Positions 24,801 to 38,345 are shown, counted from the stretch's first letter. The stretch: DNA of 64,000 nt from Onchocerca volvulus (GCA_000499405.2 HG738138.1:14757208-14821207), one strand, 5' to 3'. The notes: generated by a model not told the origin, from the sequence alone. Numbers and translations are program-made.

Positions 24801-27800
24801 AGGTTTTTTGTCTGCATACTTGATGTTTACTGTTGGTGTAGTATCCCTTTTGACATTACTGTATCTGGCACCTGGTAAATAACTGCGACGATTTTCACAA
24901 TCAAAATAGCATGTAATTGCTGTAATTACAAACAGCAATATGACGAAAATTGCAAGCAATATTAAGGCGTATAATCTGAAAATAAATATTTTAAGTTTTG
25001 ACTTACCTATAAAACTGAATAAATGACTAAAATTAAATTAACAAATAGTTGAGAAACAGACAAGAAAAAAAAAAAGATGAACAAAAAATGAGTAATACAG
25101 TACAATTCAATGCAGGATTAAATAAATCAATTTGTTAAGCTTTTAAGAATGCATATTGAAAAGAAATACTTCATAGTTAAATCCAAATTTGAAATAAGCA
25201 TTGCATGCTGTTAAAACTATTAAGATGGGCTCATTTCAAATTACAGCATTATGATTTTACAAAAAATATTATTTTTTGTACGATGATTGCAATTTCAGCT
25301 TCGAATTTGACTAAAAAATACCATTTCAAGCTCAAATTTAATTTAATATACTTTTTGATTGCTTTTCTTTTCCTCAATATATTAGATTAAGGATTAGAAG
25401 CAATTTATAGTAATTACGAAATAAAGAACAAACATTTTTTTTATAATAAAATGTGAAAAATAATAATAATAACAAACTTAAAATAGCCAAAAATTAAATC
25501 ATCTTTTCGTTCTGTCGGTAATTTCGTAGAGGGTAATAGTATGGTAACATTTGAAATTGTTTTATTAGATTCCTTCCACGTAGAATCATTTTCATCTTGC
25601 ATCCATGCAAGCGGAATATACGTTGTATTTATCGCATTTATTTGTAAACTTTGAGTGATATTTTTTATTGTTATCTTATCTTCGTTTAACTTTAAACTTG
25701 CTTTCGTAGCCATTACTTCTCTGATATGTCTTATTTTAGGCTCGAATTTTTTCTTTCCCAATTCTGTAAATTTTAATTTGAAACAGGAATTTTTAAGCAA
25801 AGTAAAATATATCATTTGATTTTTAAATTTCTTTTTAAATGAAATCACGCATTCTTTCAATTTCTTTTTTTTAAAAAACAAAAACAATTTACAAATTTAA
25901 AGTTGCTCAAATGATTTGGACGAAAATATTTGAAGTATTGTATAAAACTTTAAAATTTTTTAAACAAATTAAAAATAAATAAAATTTTCGATTATTGATA
26001 AGAAATAGGAGCTTACCAAAATAACAACTTAACCTGATAAGAAATATTGTGTAAATAATGTATTGTATTCGTTATTATAACTTGCTAACCATAATTGGAA
26101 ACATATAAAATACTTTTGATCAATATCATCTAGTATATTCTCCGAAATATTCATTGCTATTACGCAATGAATTTCCATAATTAATTGATTTTTCGCTTCC
26201 TTTCGCACATTCCATATTAATCGACAATAATTTTGATCATGAAAATCAATAAATATCTTTCCCAATAATATATTTTTGAGTTATATTTAAAATATATTAA
26301 TCTCTTCCGATAATATGTTAATTTAAAATATAAAATGTCAAAAAATAATATATATATATATATTAATGAATTATCAAAAGTTAAGAATTGTAATTACAAA
26401 TCCTTTTAAGGAAAACGAAGCTTTATCATTTAATAAACTTGAATAAATAAACAAAAGTATATATATAAATGAATCAAAACACTATTTTCAAGTAATATTT
26501 GTATTTAGATTTAGTAATTTTGAAAATAATAAATTTTATTCTCCTACCTAATTGGTTAATTAATATTCTAATTAATAAAAAAAAAAAAAACCATCAACAT
26601 CCCCATCCGATTAACTACTATTTTGAACTATTAATTAATTAATTTTAATTAATTAACAACTGAACGACCAAAAAATGAGATATTTTCTAATCCAAGTGTT
26701 CTTTTTCAGTGATATATTAACTTGAAATATTAAATTTTTTGAATTCAAACTAAAAAATATTTTCAGTTTGAATTTAAAAAATTTCAAAAAATCTTGTTGG
26801 TCTGTGATACAAATTTATATATATATATTTAAACTGAATAGACTCATTATTAAATATTTCATCTATCTACCATCTGTTACATTCTGAGTAAAAAGTAAAA
26901 AAGAAAAAACAAATTGACAGATATCCATTTTTCTTAAAATCCCAAACATTCTATTAAAAAATTCTATCAAAATGTTAAATTAAATGAGGTGTAAATGATT
27001 GTTACATATAAAGCATATGGTATAAAAATGAAATTGTCACAATTTTTTAACTATTAAAAAAATTATATTAAAAAAAAAGAAGAAAACGGAGAAGAAATTG
27101 AGCATTTTTTTTATGAATAATAAAAAAATAGCCATATACAAAATCATTTTTTTCAATGTAAAAAATTGGACTTTTTTTAATGAATTTTTTTTTCTTGAAA
27201 ATAAAAAGAAAATAAAAATATTTAAATTGTACTGTTTTTAATAATAAATTATGCCAATTAGTAAGAAAATATCGTTTATAAGTTGCAAATAACATTGGAA
27301 TTTCCATAACGCATTTAGTATCACTATTACGAATTATTAAATTTAGAAAAAGTTGATATTTTTGTGCGGACAATAATGCGACATGCAAGCACTTCCATAA
27401 TATATTATGCACCTAAATTGTTGCAATTATTTTTCTTGAATTGAAGTTTTAATTTCGAAATTTTCCTAAAATCTTTGATAAATTCATTACTTTATTTAAC
27501 AAATGATTGAAACTATTACCAAAAAAAAAGGCAAGCGAACAATTCAAACTTCTGCATTTTACTTTTCTTCGAAGTAGTTATGTTAAAAAAAAAGAAAATC
27601 TGCGTTAAATAGAAATTTTTCATGTTTCATTTTTTCTGTGTTTTTTTAAAAATGATTTTTCATTTTTTTTTTTTAAACTTTATATTGAGATGAAAAACTT
27701 TTACTGCATTTTCAACTGCTATATTTTTGAATGGATATACCTATTCAAAATTTAAAGAAATTTCAAAATATGGAAAACAATCCTTTTAAATTTTGCTATC

Positions 27801-29153
27801 AAAATTTTTTACAATAAATGGTAAAAAACCTTTTTTTCCGTTTATTCAAGTTAAATTTGCCGTTTTTTTCCAAAAAAAAAATTTCATAATACCTTTGTTA
27901 AAAAAAGTCTCTTTTTCAAAATTGAAATTTTGAGAATATTTATATCAAAAAGCAAATTCTCATTTTTCCGAAATTCAAATTCCCAAAAAAATTTTTTCTT
28001 TTTTTTGCAATGACTTTACATTAAAAATTTTGCAATGACCTCACATTACATTTGCATACTTTTCATTTCAATCTTTCTTTTTTTGTATATCAATTCTTCA
28101 CATTTAATATATTTTATCCGACTAATCTCTTATTTTTCATGTAAAATAAAACTTTTCAAAAGTTTTCGAAATACGTAAAAGATACATATACGCACTCATT
28201 AAGTTTTTAATTTATAAAATTCTTTATCAAAAAGCAAATAAAACTGATAAATCCTAAAGAAGAAGAAAGGATTTGTTGAATTATAAAAACCCATCACAAA
28301 TAGCAACAAAAAAAAAAAAAAAAAAAAAAAAATGAAGAGAAAAAATAAATTACTTTTAAAAAATTAATCATAATTTGATGGAATAATCTACCAAAAATAA
28401 TATTAATTTCAATTATATTTCTAAATACATTATAGTCAAACAAATTGTAATAAAATTAAAATTTCCAACAATTAAAATTAAATGAAGTAGCTAACCTTTA
28501 CTTCATCACTATATGATTCATGAAGTGTAAGCTTAAAAACATCATTATCGAAAAAATTGCTTGAATTTGTAAATGCAATTAAGATACTTAATAGTATGAT
28601 CCACTTCTGGAACTCTGTTATAATATGAAAAAATAAAAAATTAAATTAAAAATACAAACAGAAATAACTCATATTAATTGGAAATTTTACAGTAATATCC
28701 ATGGAAATCCCCTTTTTTTCTTTTAACGTTAAGTATTAGAAAAGTAGTGTTAATTATTAAAAGTAAACAAACCATGATTGTAATTACCACACCGGTAGCA
28801 AATATTCATAGAATAGGAATTAAATTAAAATGAAACTTATTCACGGTTCTTCATTAGAATAATTTGATAGTATTCAAATTTAATGATATCTTTAATCGCA
28901 GAATTATTGGAAAAGGTAAAAGCAAAATTTGATGATTTGCGAAGCCCAAACAGATTCATGAAGTTTCACATAACAAACAGAAGTATCAATCATTGGTAGT
29001 GTGATTTAGCGAATTGATTAAGAGGAATTACGATTTATTAGAGTAACTTCGTGAATTAATTTTTAGCAATGCTACATATAGCGATATAGTAAAAGATATA
29101 CCTCAAGAGATGACTGGATAATTATGATGAAATAAATTATAATCACCTGTCAT
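21822..29153 (-). CDS. Unrecognised type I single-pass membrane glycoprotein
   Basis: Ten exons (minus strand, high to low): 29153-29147, 28614-28496, 27412-27233, 26256-26034, 25763-25478, 24975-24831 (or to 24768), 24020-23918, 22944-22883, 22188-22097, 21954-21822. Phases agree throughout, giving 449 aa, or 470 with the longer sixth exon. Seen: a start MTEFQKW followed by IILLSILIAF, a signal peptide; an ectodomain to about residue 270 with five Cys and several N-glycosylation sequons (NIS, NIT, NTT, NDS, NKT, NVT); one membrane span at about 275-296 (LILLAIFVILLFVITAIT); then a cytoplasmic tail with a basic stretch RSRTLRKRK, Ser-rich sequence and an acidic end EDNEKER. I recognise no domain, so function is unknown. 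It lies 765 bp downstream of PACS on the same strand. Weakest junctions: the acceptor at 26257, the exon 6 donor and the acceptor at 21955. Confidence 0.75.
23212..23273. repeat. Two-copy tandem repeat, period 32 bp
   Basis: TATATATACAAAAGTTTGTT followed by TCAAAA occurs twice, with ACAAAAG starting at 23221 and 23253. It lies in an intron of the minus-strand membrane-protein gene. Confidence 0.75.
24479..24705. repeat. Diverged tandem repeat in a membrane-gene intron
   Basis: About five loose copies of a unit like ATTATAGTTTTATGATGTAT followed by AGTGC run across this stretch (24479, 24515, 24579, 24651, 24688). Confidence 0.45.
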
Positions 29154-29918
29154 TGTTTGGATTACAACTTCTCATCAACCTTTAAATGATCATTATTCAA
29201 CCCCTGAAACAATTTTTTGACGTACGGAAAAAAAAATATGTTCTAGCACTTTTATACCAGAAATTGAATAATGGCAAGCATCTAAAAAAATTAACCGCAA
29301 ATATTGCAACAGTAAGCTTCCAAAATTTGATTTAAAAAAAAAAAAAAAATTTGACATTTGATTTAAAAAAAAAAAAAAATAAATAAATAACAATAATCTA
29401 GTATAAACAAAAAAAAAAAAAAAAAAAAAAAAAATTGAAAAAAAATCACAAACTGCAAATTTTGGAAATCAGATTTTCTGAAATCACACACTGAACCGAT
29501 ATCGAATAAAATTATGGCAAAATTTTCGTGATGACAAAAAATTTTACAACAAACTTCACTTTTGAATGAAAAATTCGCTTCTAAACAGAAAATCTGATAA
29601 ATAACAAACAAGGCAAAGATGTGAAATGCTATTCTTATTTGGAACAAATAAGGTAATCTAATAATATCTTTAACTTTGATGATTTCAAATCGAATTTAAC
29701 ACACTTCAACAATTTTCAAATCCAAATTTCAAAAAGGAAATAAGTACACCAAACTCAATGCTTTTAATATCAATACAATGCATCATATTAAAATCTGTCA
29801 AGGAAGACTGCCGTTTAAATGCACTAGATTGGAGTTCACAAAGAAAATACTTGAATAAATAAATAATTAAGCTCTTGAAAGAAGACGATGTAAGAAAGTG
29901 TAACCAGTAAATTTAATA
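29154..29918 (-). other. Short gap between PACS and the membrane-protein gene
   Basis: The 765 bp between the PACS stop and the next start codon on the same strand hold A-runs (plus strand) at about 29336-29350, 29367-29379 and 29409-29433. I find no canonical minus-strand AATAAA in it by eye. The spacing fits a loose nematode operon, but that is inferred. Confidence 0.5.
29203..29208 (-). promoter_or_regulatory. Candidate spliced-leader acceptor of the membrane-protein gene
   Basis: On the minus strand ATTGTTTCAG ends at 29204, 50 nt before the ATG at 29153. It is a strong nematode 3' splice site, and I see no exon just upstream that would feed it. That is what a trans-splice site looks like. 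A short upstream ATG (ATG ATC ATT TAA) sits between it and the start codon. Confidence 0.4.
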
Positions 29919-32900
29919 TTATGAATCCCGTGATAATAAGTAAACTGGAAAATATTTCACGTGCGTTTGCCACTGAGCTGAGATTTGGAAAAAGCGTATT
30001 TCTGACCAGACGCAGCCATCAATTGAAACTGAAGAAAAAAAAAGATAGTATAAATTATGCATAACTTGATAGGACTGCAGAAGCTAAAGAGATTTATTCG
30101 TTTTTTTACTGATAAATAGAATTGCTTTCTCGACTTCCTTACTGATGTTAACAACAGCTAAAAAAAGATGATCCCTCAAAATTAGGATAACACTCCAATT
30201 CGATTCCCACTTACCGTCTTCAATTCAAAATAAGCAACAATCTGGGGTCATTTCTTCTGCAGACAGTTTATGATATCATGCTTTAAAACATCCTCAAACA
30301 AAACAAACCAAATATTTTGCGCAGCTGCCCATATTTGCCAGCTTCACGAAATGTATGAAGATGATAAGTATTGCTATAATAGACTTACCCGTAAGCGGAT
30401 GTTTCCCACTACAAATTAGACGTGCCACATTGTTGATACACTGAACTGAATTTTGACCTTCCGAATCATTTCGCTGCAAATTGAAATTTCTTATCAATGA
30501 AATTAAATTAAATACAGTACAAAAAAACTTGTAGAAAGCAAACAAAGAAATAGAGAAAATATGCAAAGTTCCATTTTCAAATCAAAAGAGTAATTTTCGA
30601 ATTTTATATTACATATAAAAAAAACTTCTGAAACGTTTTTCTTATAAAATATCCTTACATTTAAATTGACTGAAAATGGTACCTGTACTTTCTTCATTCC
30701 AAATTTATGAAGCATTTTATCGCGTCTTCGCCCTTTGATGAATTCAAAAGAAAGAAAAGCACTAAACGGTTTCCGGAATACTGCAAATGAACGAAATGCT
30801 GATCTAATTGAGTATTTCAAAAATTGAGGTTCACGCTTCACTGCTCCAGCATTACCGCCGCTGGTACCACTATTTGCACCACCTTCATTCTAGAAACAGA
30901 AGCCATTAAATTTCGAAACTACATAAACAAGTGAAGTCCCATGGCAAAAAAAAATAAATATTGTATCTTAATAACATCAAAATTTTAAAAATCTAAAACA
31001 CAGAGACTGTTTCATACATGAGATATATTAATTCAAATAATTTTTTGGATTTGAACTGCTGCATATGCAACTTATGTCTTCATACATGCAAATAAAAAAA
31101 AATGTTCGTAAAATTGAACACAACTTTTTAACTTACATTTTGATTATTTGGTATCCAATATTCAATAAGTAGATCCTGCGGATCAGATATTTTTATATTA
31201 TGCGGAGTTAACGGTGGAGACAACTGCTGCACACCAAAAACACCCTGCAACAATAAGATGAATTAGTAATAATTTGACTTTTTTTTTTTCATTCGTTCGT
31301 GTAAAAAACGTTTGCAATAATAGAATCCCAAACAGCATCTGCACAATATTTTATAATATTTCATCAAATCTAAGTCAGAATATAGTTGAAGAAGGAGATT
31401 CCAAAAATGGGATACAGAAATAATTTTGCAAATACCTGAGCTTCTACGTTAAATCGTGCAGATACTGTGCAGTTTTCTATGTCTTCTTCGAACTGACCAA
31501 CCCGAACTTCAGAAAGGAATGGAACGAACTGCGAACTTTCTTTTTCATCAGCTAAGCTGTAATTGCATAGTGAATAGCAATTAATTGGATTCAAGAAATG
31601 TACATCAGAAAACTCAAAGAAATCGAAAAGGTATTGATTACTTTCGTTTAGCGACTAATGATAACTTATCGGAAAAAAAAAATTATGTGGGGAAAGGTAA
31701 CAGATTGAATAACATGCTAGAAAATTGAAAAAATTATTTGATTAATATACTTACGCTTTACTATGCAATTGTAACATTGCTTCACCAATCGGTAATTTTC
31801 GAAATGCTTCTTCTGGCATATTTTTCAACTTCTCCGAAAATGCTCTCAATTCACACATTATAAATTCATCAGGATTTTTCACAAAAAGTTCACTCAGTGC
31901 ACACATACCACCAGATCCAGCTTGAAGCACTTTGCCCAATGGATTAGAGGGCAGTGTGATTACGCAAAATCTAAATAAAAAAGAAAAAAATCAGAAGCCT
32001 AAGTTATTATAAGAGTTTGACTATGCCGATCAAAACAAAAAAATCATGCAAAGATTTACTTCATACACCTTGTTAGAGAAAGTAAAATGTTTTACCTCAA
32101 AAAATTGATCCATTCAGCTGATTTGTCTTGCAATGATTCAACATAGGTACGAAGAACAAAACTAATTAATTTTTCTGAACCAATTACACCAAGAATTGTA
32201 CACGGTGGAGATGTTGACGAACTATTACAACTTCAAATAAATAATCTTAAATTCCAATTCTTTCAAATTTTCCATAAAAGGTCAATATGCAAGTTTCTAA
32301 GAAATATATAACACAAAAATGATCTAATAACTTATCATTTAACATGTAAATATAATTTCCAATTAAAATTTCGCTATAAATTTTATCGAATATACAAAAA
32401 AAAGTACTTACAATTTTTGTATTTTTGCAACAACTGATGAGATCAATAAGCGGCAATCATTGAACGATGAGCAATCTAATATTCGAAAAACGGATCCAAA
32501 AAATGATGGAACCTGTATATCAGAACTATCACATAACCATAGACGTTCACTGACATTCCATGACTCTTCATCGTGTATAACAGCGGATAACTACAAAAGT
32601 AAGCATATTTTTAGCATACTAACTGAGATAGGAATATTTTGGGATTTCGGAATAGAAATGAACTAGAAACTTGAATAGAATAATTGCATATTGCTGCGGT
32701 TGAGAATATGATAAAATAATTACATCGCCTTATAAAAATACTATCATTTAAAAATTAAAATCAAAAAATTGTGGAAAAAAGTGGTCTAATGATCATCAAA
32801 GATCTGAAGATGATCGAAGGAGAGAACAAAAAAATGCAACTACAAAGGATAATCCTAGCTAATCGTAGACATACTAATTAAGCAAATCCACTAAATCTTA

Positions 32901-35900
32901 AATTTTAGATTTGAGAGTTAAATGATAAGCTTCCAAAACATCTATTAAGTTGAGAGCAAGTATGCAATTGCAATTTAATTTAATTACAATAAACATACAA
33001 TATTTTAGTTTAATTTCAATTACAATTTAAAAATACAAGTTATTTTTATGTGACTTAACATACTAATTGAGTAAAATGGACTCTAAAAATCTACTTCTAC
33101 TATACTGCGATTGAAAGAGAAAGAAAAAAATTATTTCACTTTTTTAAAATATGTAACGATTTACCCAATCGGTAACAGATGTTGTACGTACAGGATGCCA
33201 ATGAGATTTTGTAATATTTCCAGTAATTGATAGATCAGAATTTTGTAAGCAAAGAGGAAATGAAACAGCAGAAACTGAAGCTGGTACATTGGAAGTGGTA
33301 AGATGAAGACCAGGAATACTGCCTATTGCAGTAGTATTTGGAACTGTTTCTAACTTCTGATGATTCTTTTCAGTTGAACCAAATCTGCAATTTATAAATA
33401 TGATGTTCCTACGGTATATAGCAAAAGCTTGAAACACTGTCTGCTTAACAATCTCTGAACAAATCTTCTAGTAATAAAAGATAAAATCTATTCTGAATTA
33501 TTCACATCAAAAAAAAAAAAAAAAAAAAAAAAAGGAAATTACTAAAAGTTAAAGATATCCTAAACAAAGGATTCTTTATTTTTCTAGAGCAAAAAGAATA
33601 CATCAAAAACTGCATATTAAAAAAAAGAATGAACTGCAAAATGAAACAGAACTTCTCAAAATACAAATATTTTGTCTGCAAATAATGGATAGAGTTGATA
33701 GAAGGCAACACTCAAGCATCAACAATAGTCAAGACTCTAAATTATAGAAAAATTAATGTTAAATTGGCCTTCTCACTTACATGCCAGTTGATGCAACTAT
33801 TTGATTATCGGCATCGGTGCTAACTTCTTCATCGCTATCCGTTTCTTCAGCATTGTCCTGAAACCGACTTTCTTTCCTTTCTTACTACTTCACCGTTTTG
33901 AAATGAAACAACATATTATTTTTTAAAAGAGATCGGATATCCAAAGTATACCAGTGCTTTTACATTGCTGATCGACGGTAACACTTCTCGTGATGCAAAG
34001 TAGGGCCGCAAACCCGGCTTTGGATTGCTCACTATACTCAAATTATCCATGACCATTTCCGGTCCTGAATCTGATAAATTATCCAGTTCTTCAAACAGCT
34101 CCTCAAGTTCCTGTGCTGTCGGTGCCACATCACCCGCTCGAGATGGGGAATCTGAATTAATAGCTATTTTTGCTTAATGTCCTCATCAGCTAAATTATGA
34201 TGGAAAATTTTCAAATAAGAATCTATTATTTACAGGAATACAATATAATGCGGTACAATTATTTGACCTGCAGTTCCCTCTTCCGGAATTTTGAATCTTT
34301 TTAACAAAGATGAGAATTTCTGCTTCAAATTCTTTCGCGCTATTTTTCGTTCATGTGTTTTCCGCGATTTATACCTAAAAAATGCTTAAGCTATCAATTA
34401 AGGAAACAAGTATCAAGTGTTATGAGGTGAAACTTATGAGTGCATGGAAATGAAGAAATAAAATAAATCACAAATGAAAAGAATATATATTTGATAAAAA
34501 GTTAAAAATAAAAAGTAGTGAAAGCTTTGAATAATAAGTTGAAATTTGATTATCAATGTTTCACCTCTGCTTTGGCACAGCACGATCTTGCAATTCCTGT
34601 TCATCATTTGTTTCTTGCCCATCCGATGAACTGTCATCATCATCCTCACTTTCCAGCCCCTTTTCTTTGATCCTTCGTACACTCACTTCGTTTTGGACTT
34701 CGAATGCTTGACTTTGACAAGATCCAACTGCGAGTCGTCCCACTGCTGCAAATGATGGAATATCAATCAATGAAAACAATGGTATATTTAAAGTGAAAAT
34801 ATGAATCTTCTCCTTTCGTTACCTTGTTTTACTAACAAGGATTCTTTTGCTGAATGAATACTTTAACTGTTGCAGTGATTCAAAATTCTCAATACTCGGG
34901 AATATAAAACAATGACGGGAAATAAAGGTTGTTGTCAGAACTATTTCGTTTTCAATTCACAACTAGATCGACAATATTAGCGACAGAAAAAAAAATCCTT
35001 TTTGATATTTTAATTCGCCTTATCTAGCAATAATAACAAGAACGTGTTCATATTATGACAAAAAGTAAATATATAAATAATAAACAATATTTGGAAACAT
35101 GAAAAAAACCGCATAATTGAAACCATACATATAAATATTATTCCATGCTCAAATACGTAAATATTATGAATTTCACTTAAATTTTAGATAACTTTCCTCA
35201 TATGCAAGATAAACTATCTAAAATTCCATTACTATTTATATTGGCAATCGCATTATTATGAAGATTAAAATAACTCACGACTAATATTTTGTATATCATC
35301 TTTTTCCACATCTGGATCGAAAAGAGGAATTTCGCGAACAGAACAATTTTGCAGCACTTCTGATAAATTTATTGTACCTACAAAATAAAATGACTAAAAT
35401 TCCCATTTTTTTTTTCACCATACCTGCAAAATAAGATGCCATCTAAAATCTAAATTTTTTAAAGAAATTTGAAAAAATGTTTAAATCTATGCCCAATATA
35501 AATTTTATTAAATCATTTGAATATCTGAAAAAATGCATATAAATGATTCATACAAAAAAGTATCAAATAATTATGAATAATAAACTGTAAAAGAAGTTAT
35601 TACCAATAGCAAGCGTTTTGTAACCCAAAATTGGCCGATTCTTATATCGTTTGCGTCTTTGAAGCAAAATATGTAAGATGTTTCCTTTTCTTTTCAGAAA
35701 ATGTGGGTACTAAAAAATAAAAACATCATTTCTTGCTGCGAATATTAGTCACCAATAAATCAAATAGAATATCACCCCAAGAATAAATATCGCATGCAAA
35801 GGAATGATTTAAATACATGTTGCAAGGTAATAGCACATATCAGGATATGAAACGATAAATATAATAGGCAAAAATGACTATTTCGATTAAAATTTATCCG

Positions 35901-37124
35901 ATTTTTTTCCGGACGAAATTTTAATCAAATCAATTGGAAATGAAGAAATTGAAAAGACCAAAATTATACGACATAGAAATTTAAAATTTAATTAAAATAC
36001 CTGTATTGTGAATGAAATATTTAAATCTATATCAACTCTGCCATTTCTGGATTGAACTGGAAAATCATTGCTACGAAGAGATCGTTTTGAACCCTAAAAA
36101 TGCAAAATATTTGCAAACTTATACCTAATATTTATTTGACAAATGTGAATATTGTATACTCCGATTTTTGAATAGTTATTTATTTCAAGCTTGGTATTCC
36201 ATTCTTTATTTTGATTATAAAGCACTTTTACTTAGTCAGATTATAGCCAAAGCCAAATGAAATACATAATAAAATTTCAATCTCTATGCATACTTTTCTG
36301 TATCAAAAAATCATCTGTGCGGCTAATGACAAACATATCTCATAATGCCAAAGAGATAGAACAATAAGGAAAATTCAGAAGTTAAAATTCAAAAACTTAC
36401 GTGTAATTTAACTGTAATGATTACTGTGGATTGATTTCCAAGAAATGAATTAAACACTAAGCGAGTTAAAGCCATGGAAAACATTCTGGAAAATATGCAC
36501 AATTTTAAAATCTCATATATCGAGCAGCTATGAATGATAAATGAAGTTTCCGAAATAAAGTAAATTTAAAATTTCTTATTTTGCAAATTAATTCATATTT
36601 CATTCCAAAAGATTATTATAAACTTAAAATGAAGTTTTGTATTTTATTCAAGACTAAACATTATATCAGCTAAATTTGAAGCCACTCTTTCATATTTATC
36701 AAATAATATTTTCCATACACATCCTTCTATTTATACCCAATTGATGTGAAACATAAAATTTATAACCACGAGAAGAAAAAAAAAAAGACAAATATAAAAT
36801 CCTAAAATCAATAGATTCATGGAGAGAAGCAATTAAATAGCATTTCAGATGTTATCATCTATTCCTTTTTTACATTTTATTAATATAAAACAGAATAAGT
36901 GCATATGTCAATAGATCTATAATATATGCAATATTTTTTTAGCATGAAAAGAAAAAATAAATTAAATTTGAATTAATTTAAATTGGTTAACAATAAAAAA
37001 AAAAAAAAAAAAGGAAGGAAAGAAAAAAACTGATCAACCGTTGTACGGCACACGCAATTGTTCGATCCGTTTCCCAATTGGCAAACAATCGCATAGGTAC
37101 CGGACGACTTGTAGTATTATCCAT
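29919..37124 (-). CDS. PACS: Phosphofurin acidic cluster sorting protein (PACS)
   Basis: Eighteen exons, all in phase: 37124-37039, 36485-36401, 36093-36001, 35709-35604, 35377-35279, 34745-34565, 34374-34268, 34151-33952, 33857-33781, 33384-33165, 32590-32412, 32230-32096, 31970-31755, 31556-31436, 31244-31137, 30889-30683, 30473-30389, 30028-29919 (TAA). The product is 804 aa; human PACS1 and PACS2 are about 960 and 890. N-terminal cargo-binding region at about residues 10-150: [13 protein letters not shown], then [11 protein letters not shown] and [20 protein letters not shown], close to vertebrate PACS. Residues 190-320 hold an acidic/serine cluster ([15 protein letters not shown]), a basic stretch and [11 protein letters not shown] followed by [10 protein letters not shown]. 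The C-terminal PACS domain includes [15 protein letters not shown] and [18 protein letters not shown] near the end. PACS proteins are cytosolic adaptors linking acidic-cluster cargo to AP-1/COPI for TGN/endosome and ER sorting. Confidence 0.95.
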
Positions 37125-37173
37125 ATTGATTGAATGGTTAAATGACTTGCACAATTGATTGATTGAATAATTA

Positions 37174-37179
37174 ACTGGA
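37174..37179 (-). promoter_or_regulatory. Candidate spliced-leader acceptor of PACS
   Basis: On the minus strand CATTCATCCAG ends at 37175, 50 nt before the PACS ATG at 37124. No upstream coding exon is seen. It could be a trans-splice site or the acceptor of a 5'UTR intron. Confidence 0.3.
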
Positions 37180-37967
37180 TGAATGAATTATTCACCCATT
37201 CTTATTGATCATGCATAACTGAAAAACACGAATAATTCAAATTTCATGTTTAAAAGATGTTAAAATAAATTTTCAATAGATAAAAAAGATCAAATATAGT
37301 CTTTTATTAAATATTATTTCTTCATTTTAATTCATCTAAAATATACTTAATAATATTACTTTCTTACTGTCTAATTGAAATTCATCGTTCGCTTCGTCAT
37401 CTTCTTAAATTTTATTAATCTCTGATATATAAAAATATCGTCTAACATTCTCTCTCACTTATCAATCTCTCTTTCTTTCCCTCTCTTTCATATACACACA
37501 TATACCCATACCTAAATATCTCAATTTCTTACTGCCATTTAAAAACATAATAAAATAAATTATTGCAAATAAAGAAAATCTTTTTTTAAAGTACTGTTTA
37601 AATGGAGAAATGTAATTTAAAAAATAATAAACAAACATTAATTTGTATGTAACAATGAAAATGGAAAATTTACAAATAAAAGTACATGCAGTAAATAATA
37701 AATATTAAAAACAGAAATATAAATACGTACATCATTTAACGATATATTTGGATTAGAAATATAAGTACATTACATCATTCAGCGATACATTTACTTTCTT
37801 TAAATCTTTTCGAAAATTTACAAATCCTAAGATAAAATATTTCAAGTTAATTAAATGGGGTTAATTATGGAGTAACTATCTAATACGAAATAAAAATAAG
37901 TAAAACTTTGTGCGAGATATTAAATATTGCATATCGTCCTATCTTCATTGCTTATTAAGAAACATCT

Positions 37968-38345
37968 GAGAGAGAGAAAGAAAGGGAGAGAGAGAGAGAG
38001 GGAGAGAAGTAAGTATGAGATGAAGGGTATCGTTACTGAACTACAAATAAATATCAGAGCTTACCATCTTCCTTCTCCTCTTTCTCTTCATCTTCCTCTC
38101 TCCCTCTATCTCCCTCTCTTCTTTTCCCTCTTTCTTTCCGTTTCTCCCTCTTTTACTTTTTTTTTCTATCTTCCTTTCCTTCTTTTACCTTTCCTTTCTC
38201 ACTCCTTTTTATTTTTTTTTTAAATTTATTCTTTTCCTTTTTTGTTTTTCCTTTCATTCTCTTTTATTTTCTTCCGGAAAGAAACAACTTCTTCCTCATA
38301 TCCCTTCTCTCCCTCCCTCTCTCTCTCTCTATCCTTCTCTGGAAA
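37968..38345. repeat. GA tract followed by long polypyrimidine tract
   Basis: 37968-38008 is nearly pure GA on the plus strand; 38055-38345 is nearly pure C/T. The two could pair with each other. Confidence 0.8.

Noticed and set aside
30180..30285. Possible extra PACS exon (TGTCTGCAG acceptor, GGTAAGT donor)
   Set aside because: Has in-frame stops in the required phase, and exon 17 to exon 18 already joins to the conserved V-S-I-D-G block.
34434..34682. 82-codon minus-strand frame in the PACS region
   Set aside because: Overlaps PACS exon 6 in another frame; the PACS frame has homology and correct phase.
37925..38223. 98-codon frame ending in Leu/Phe/Ser/Pro-rich sequence
   Set aside because: It is the translation of the GA and CT simple-sequence tracts.
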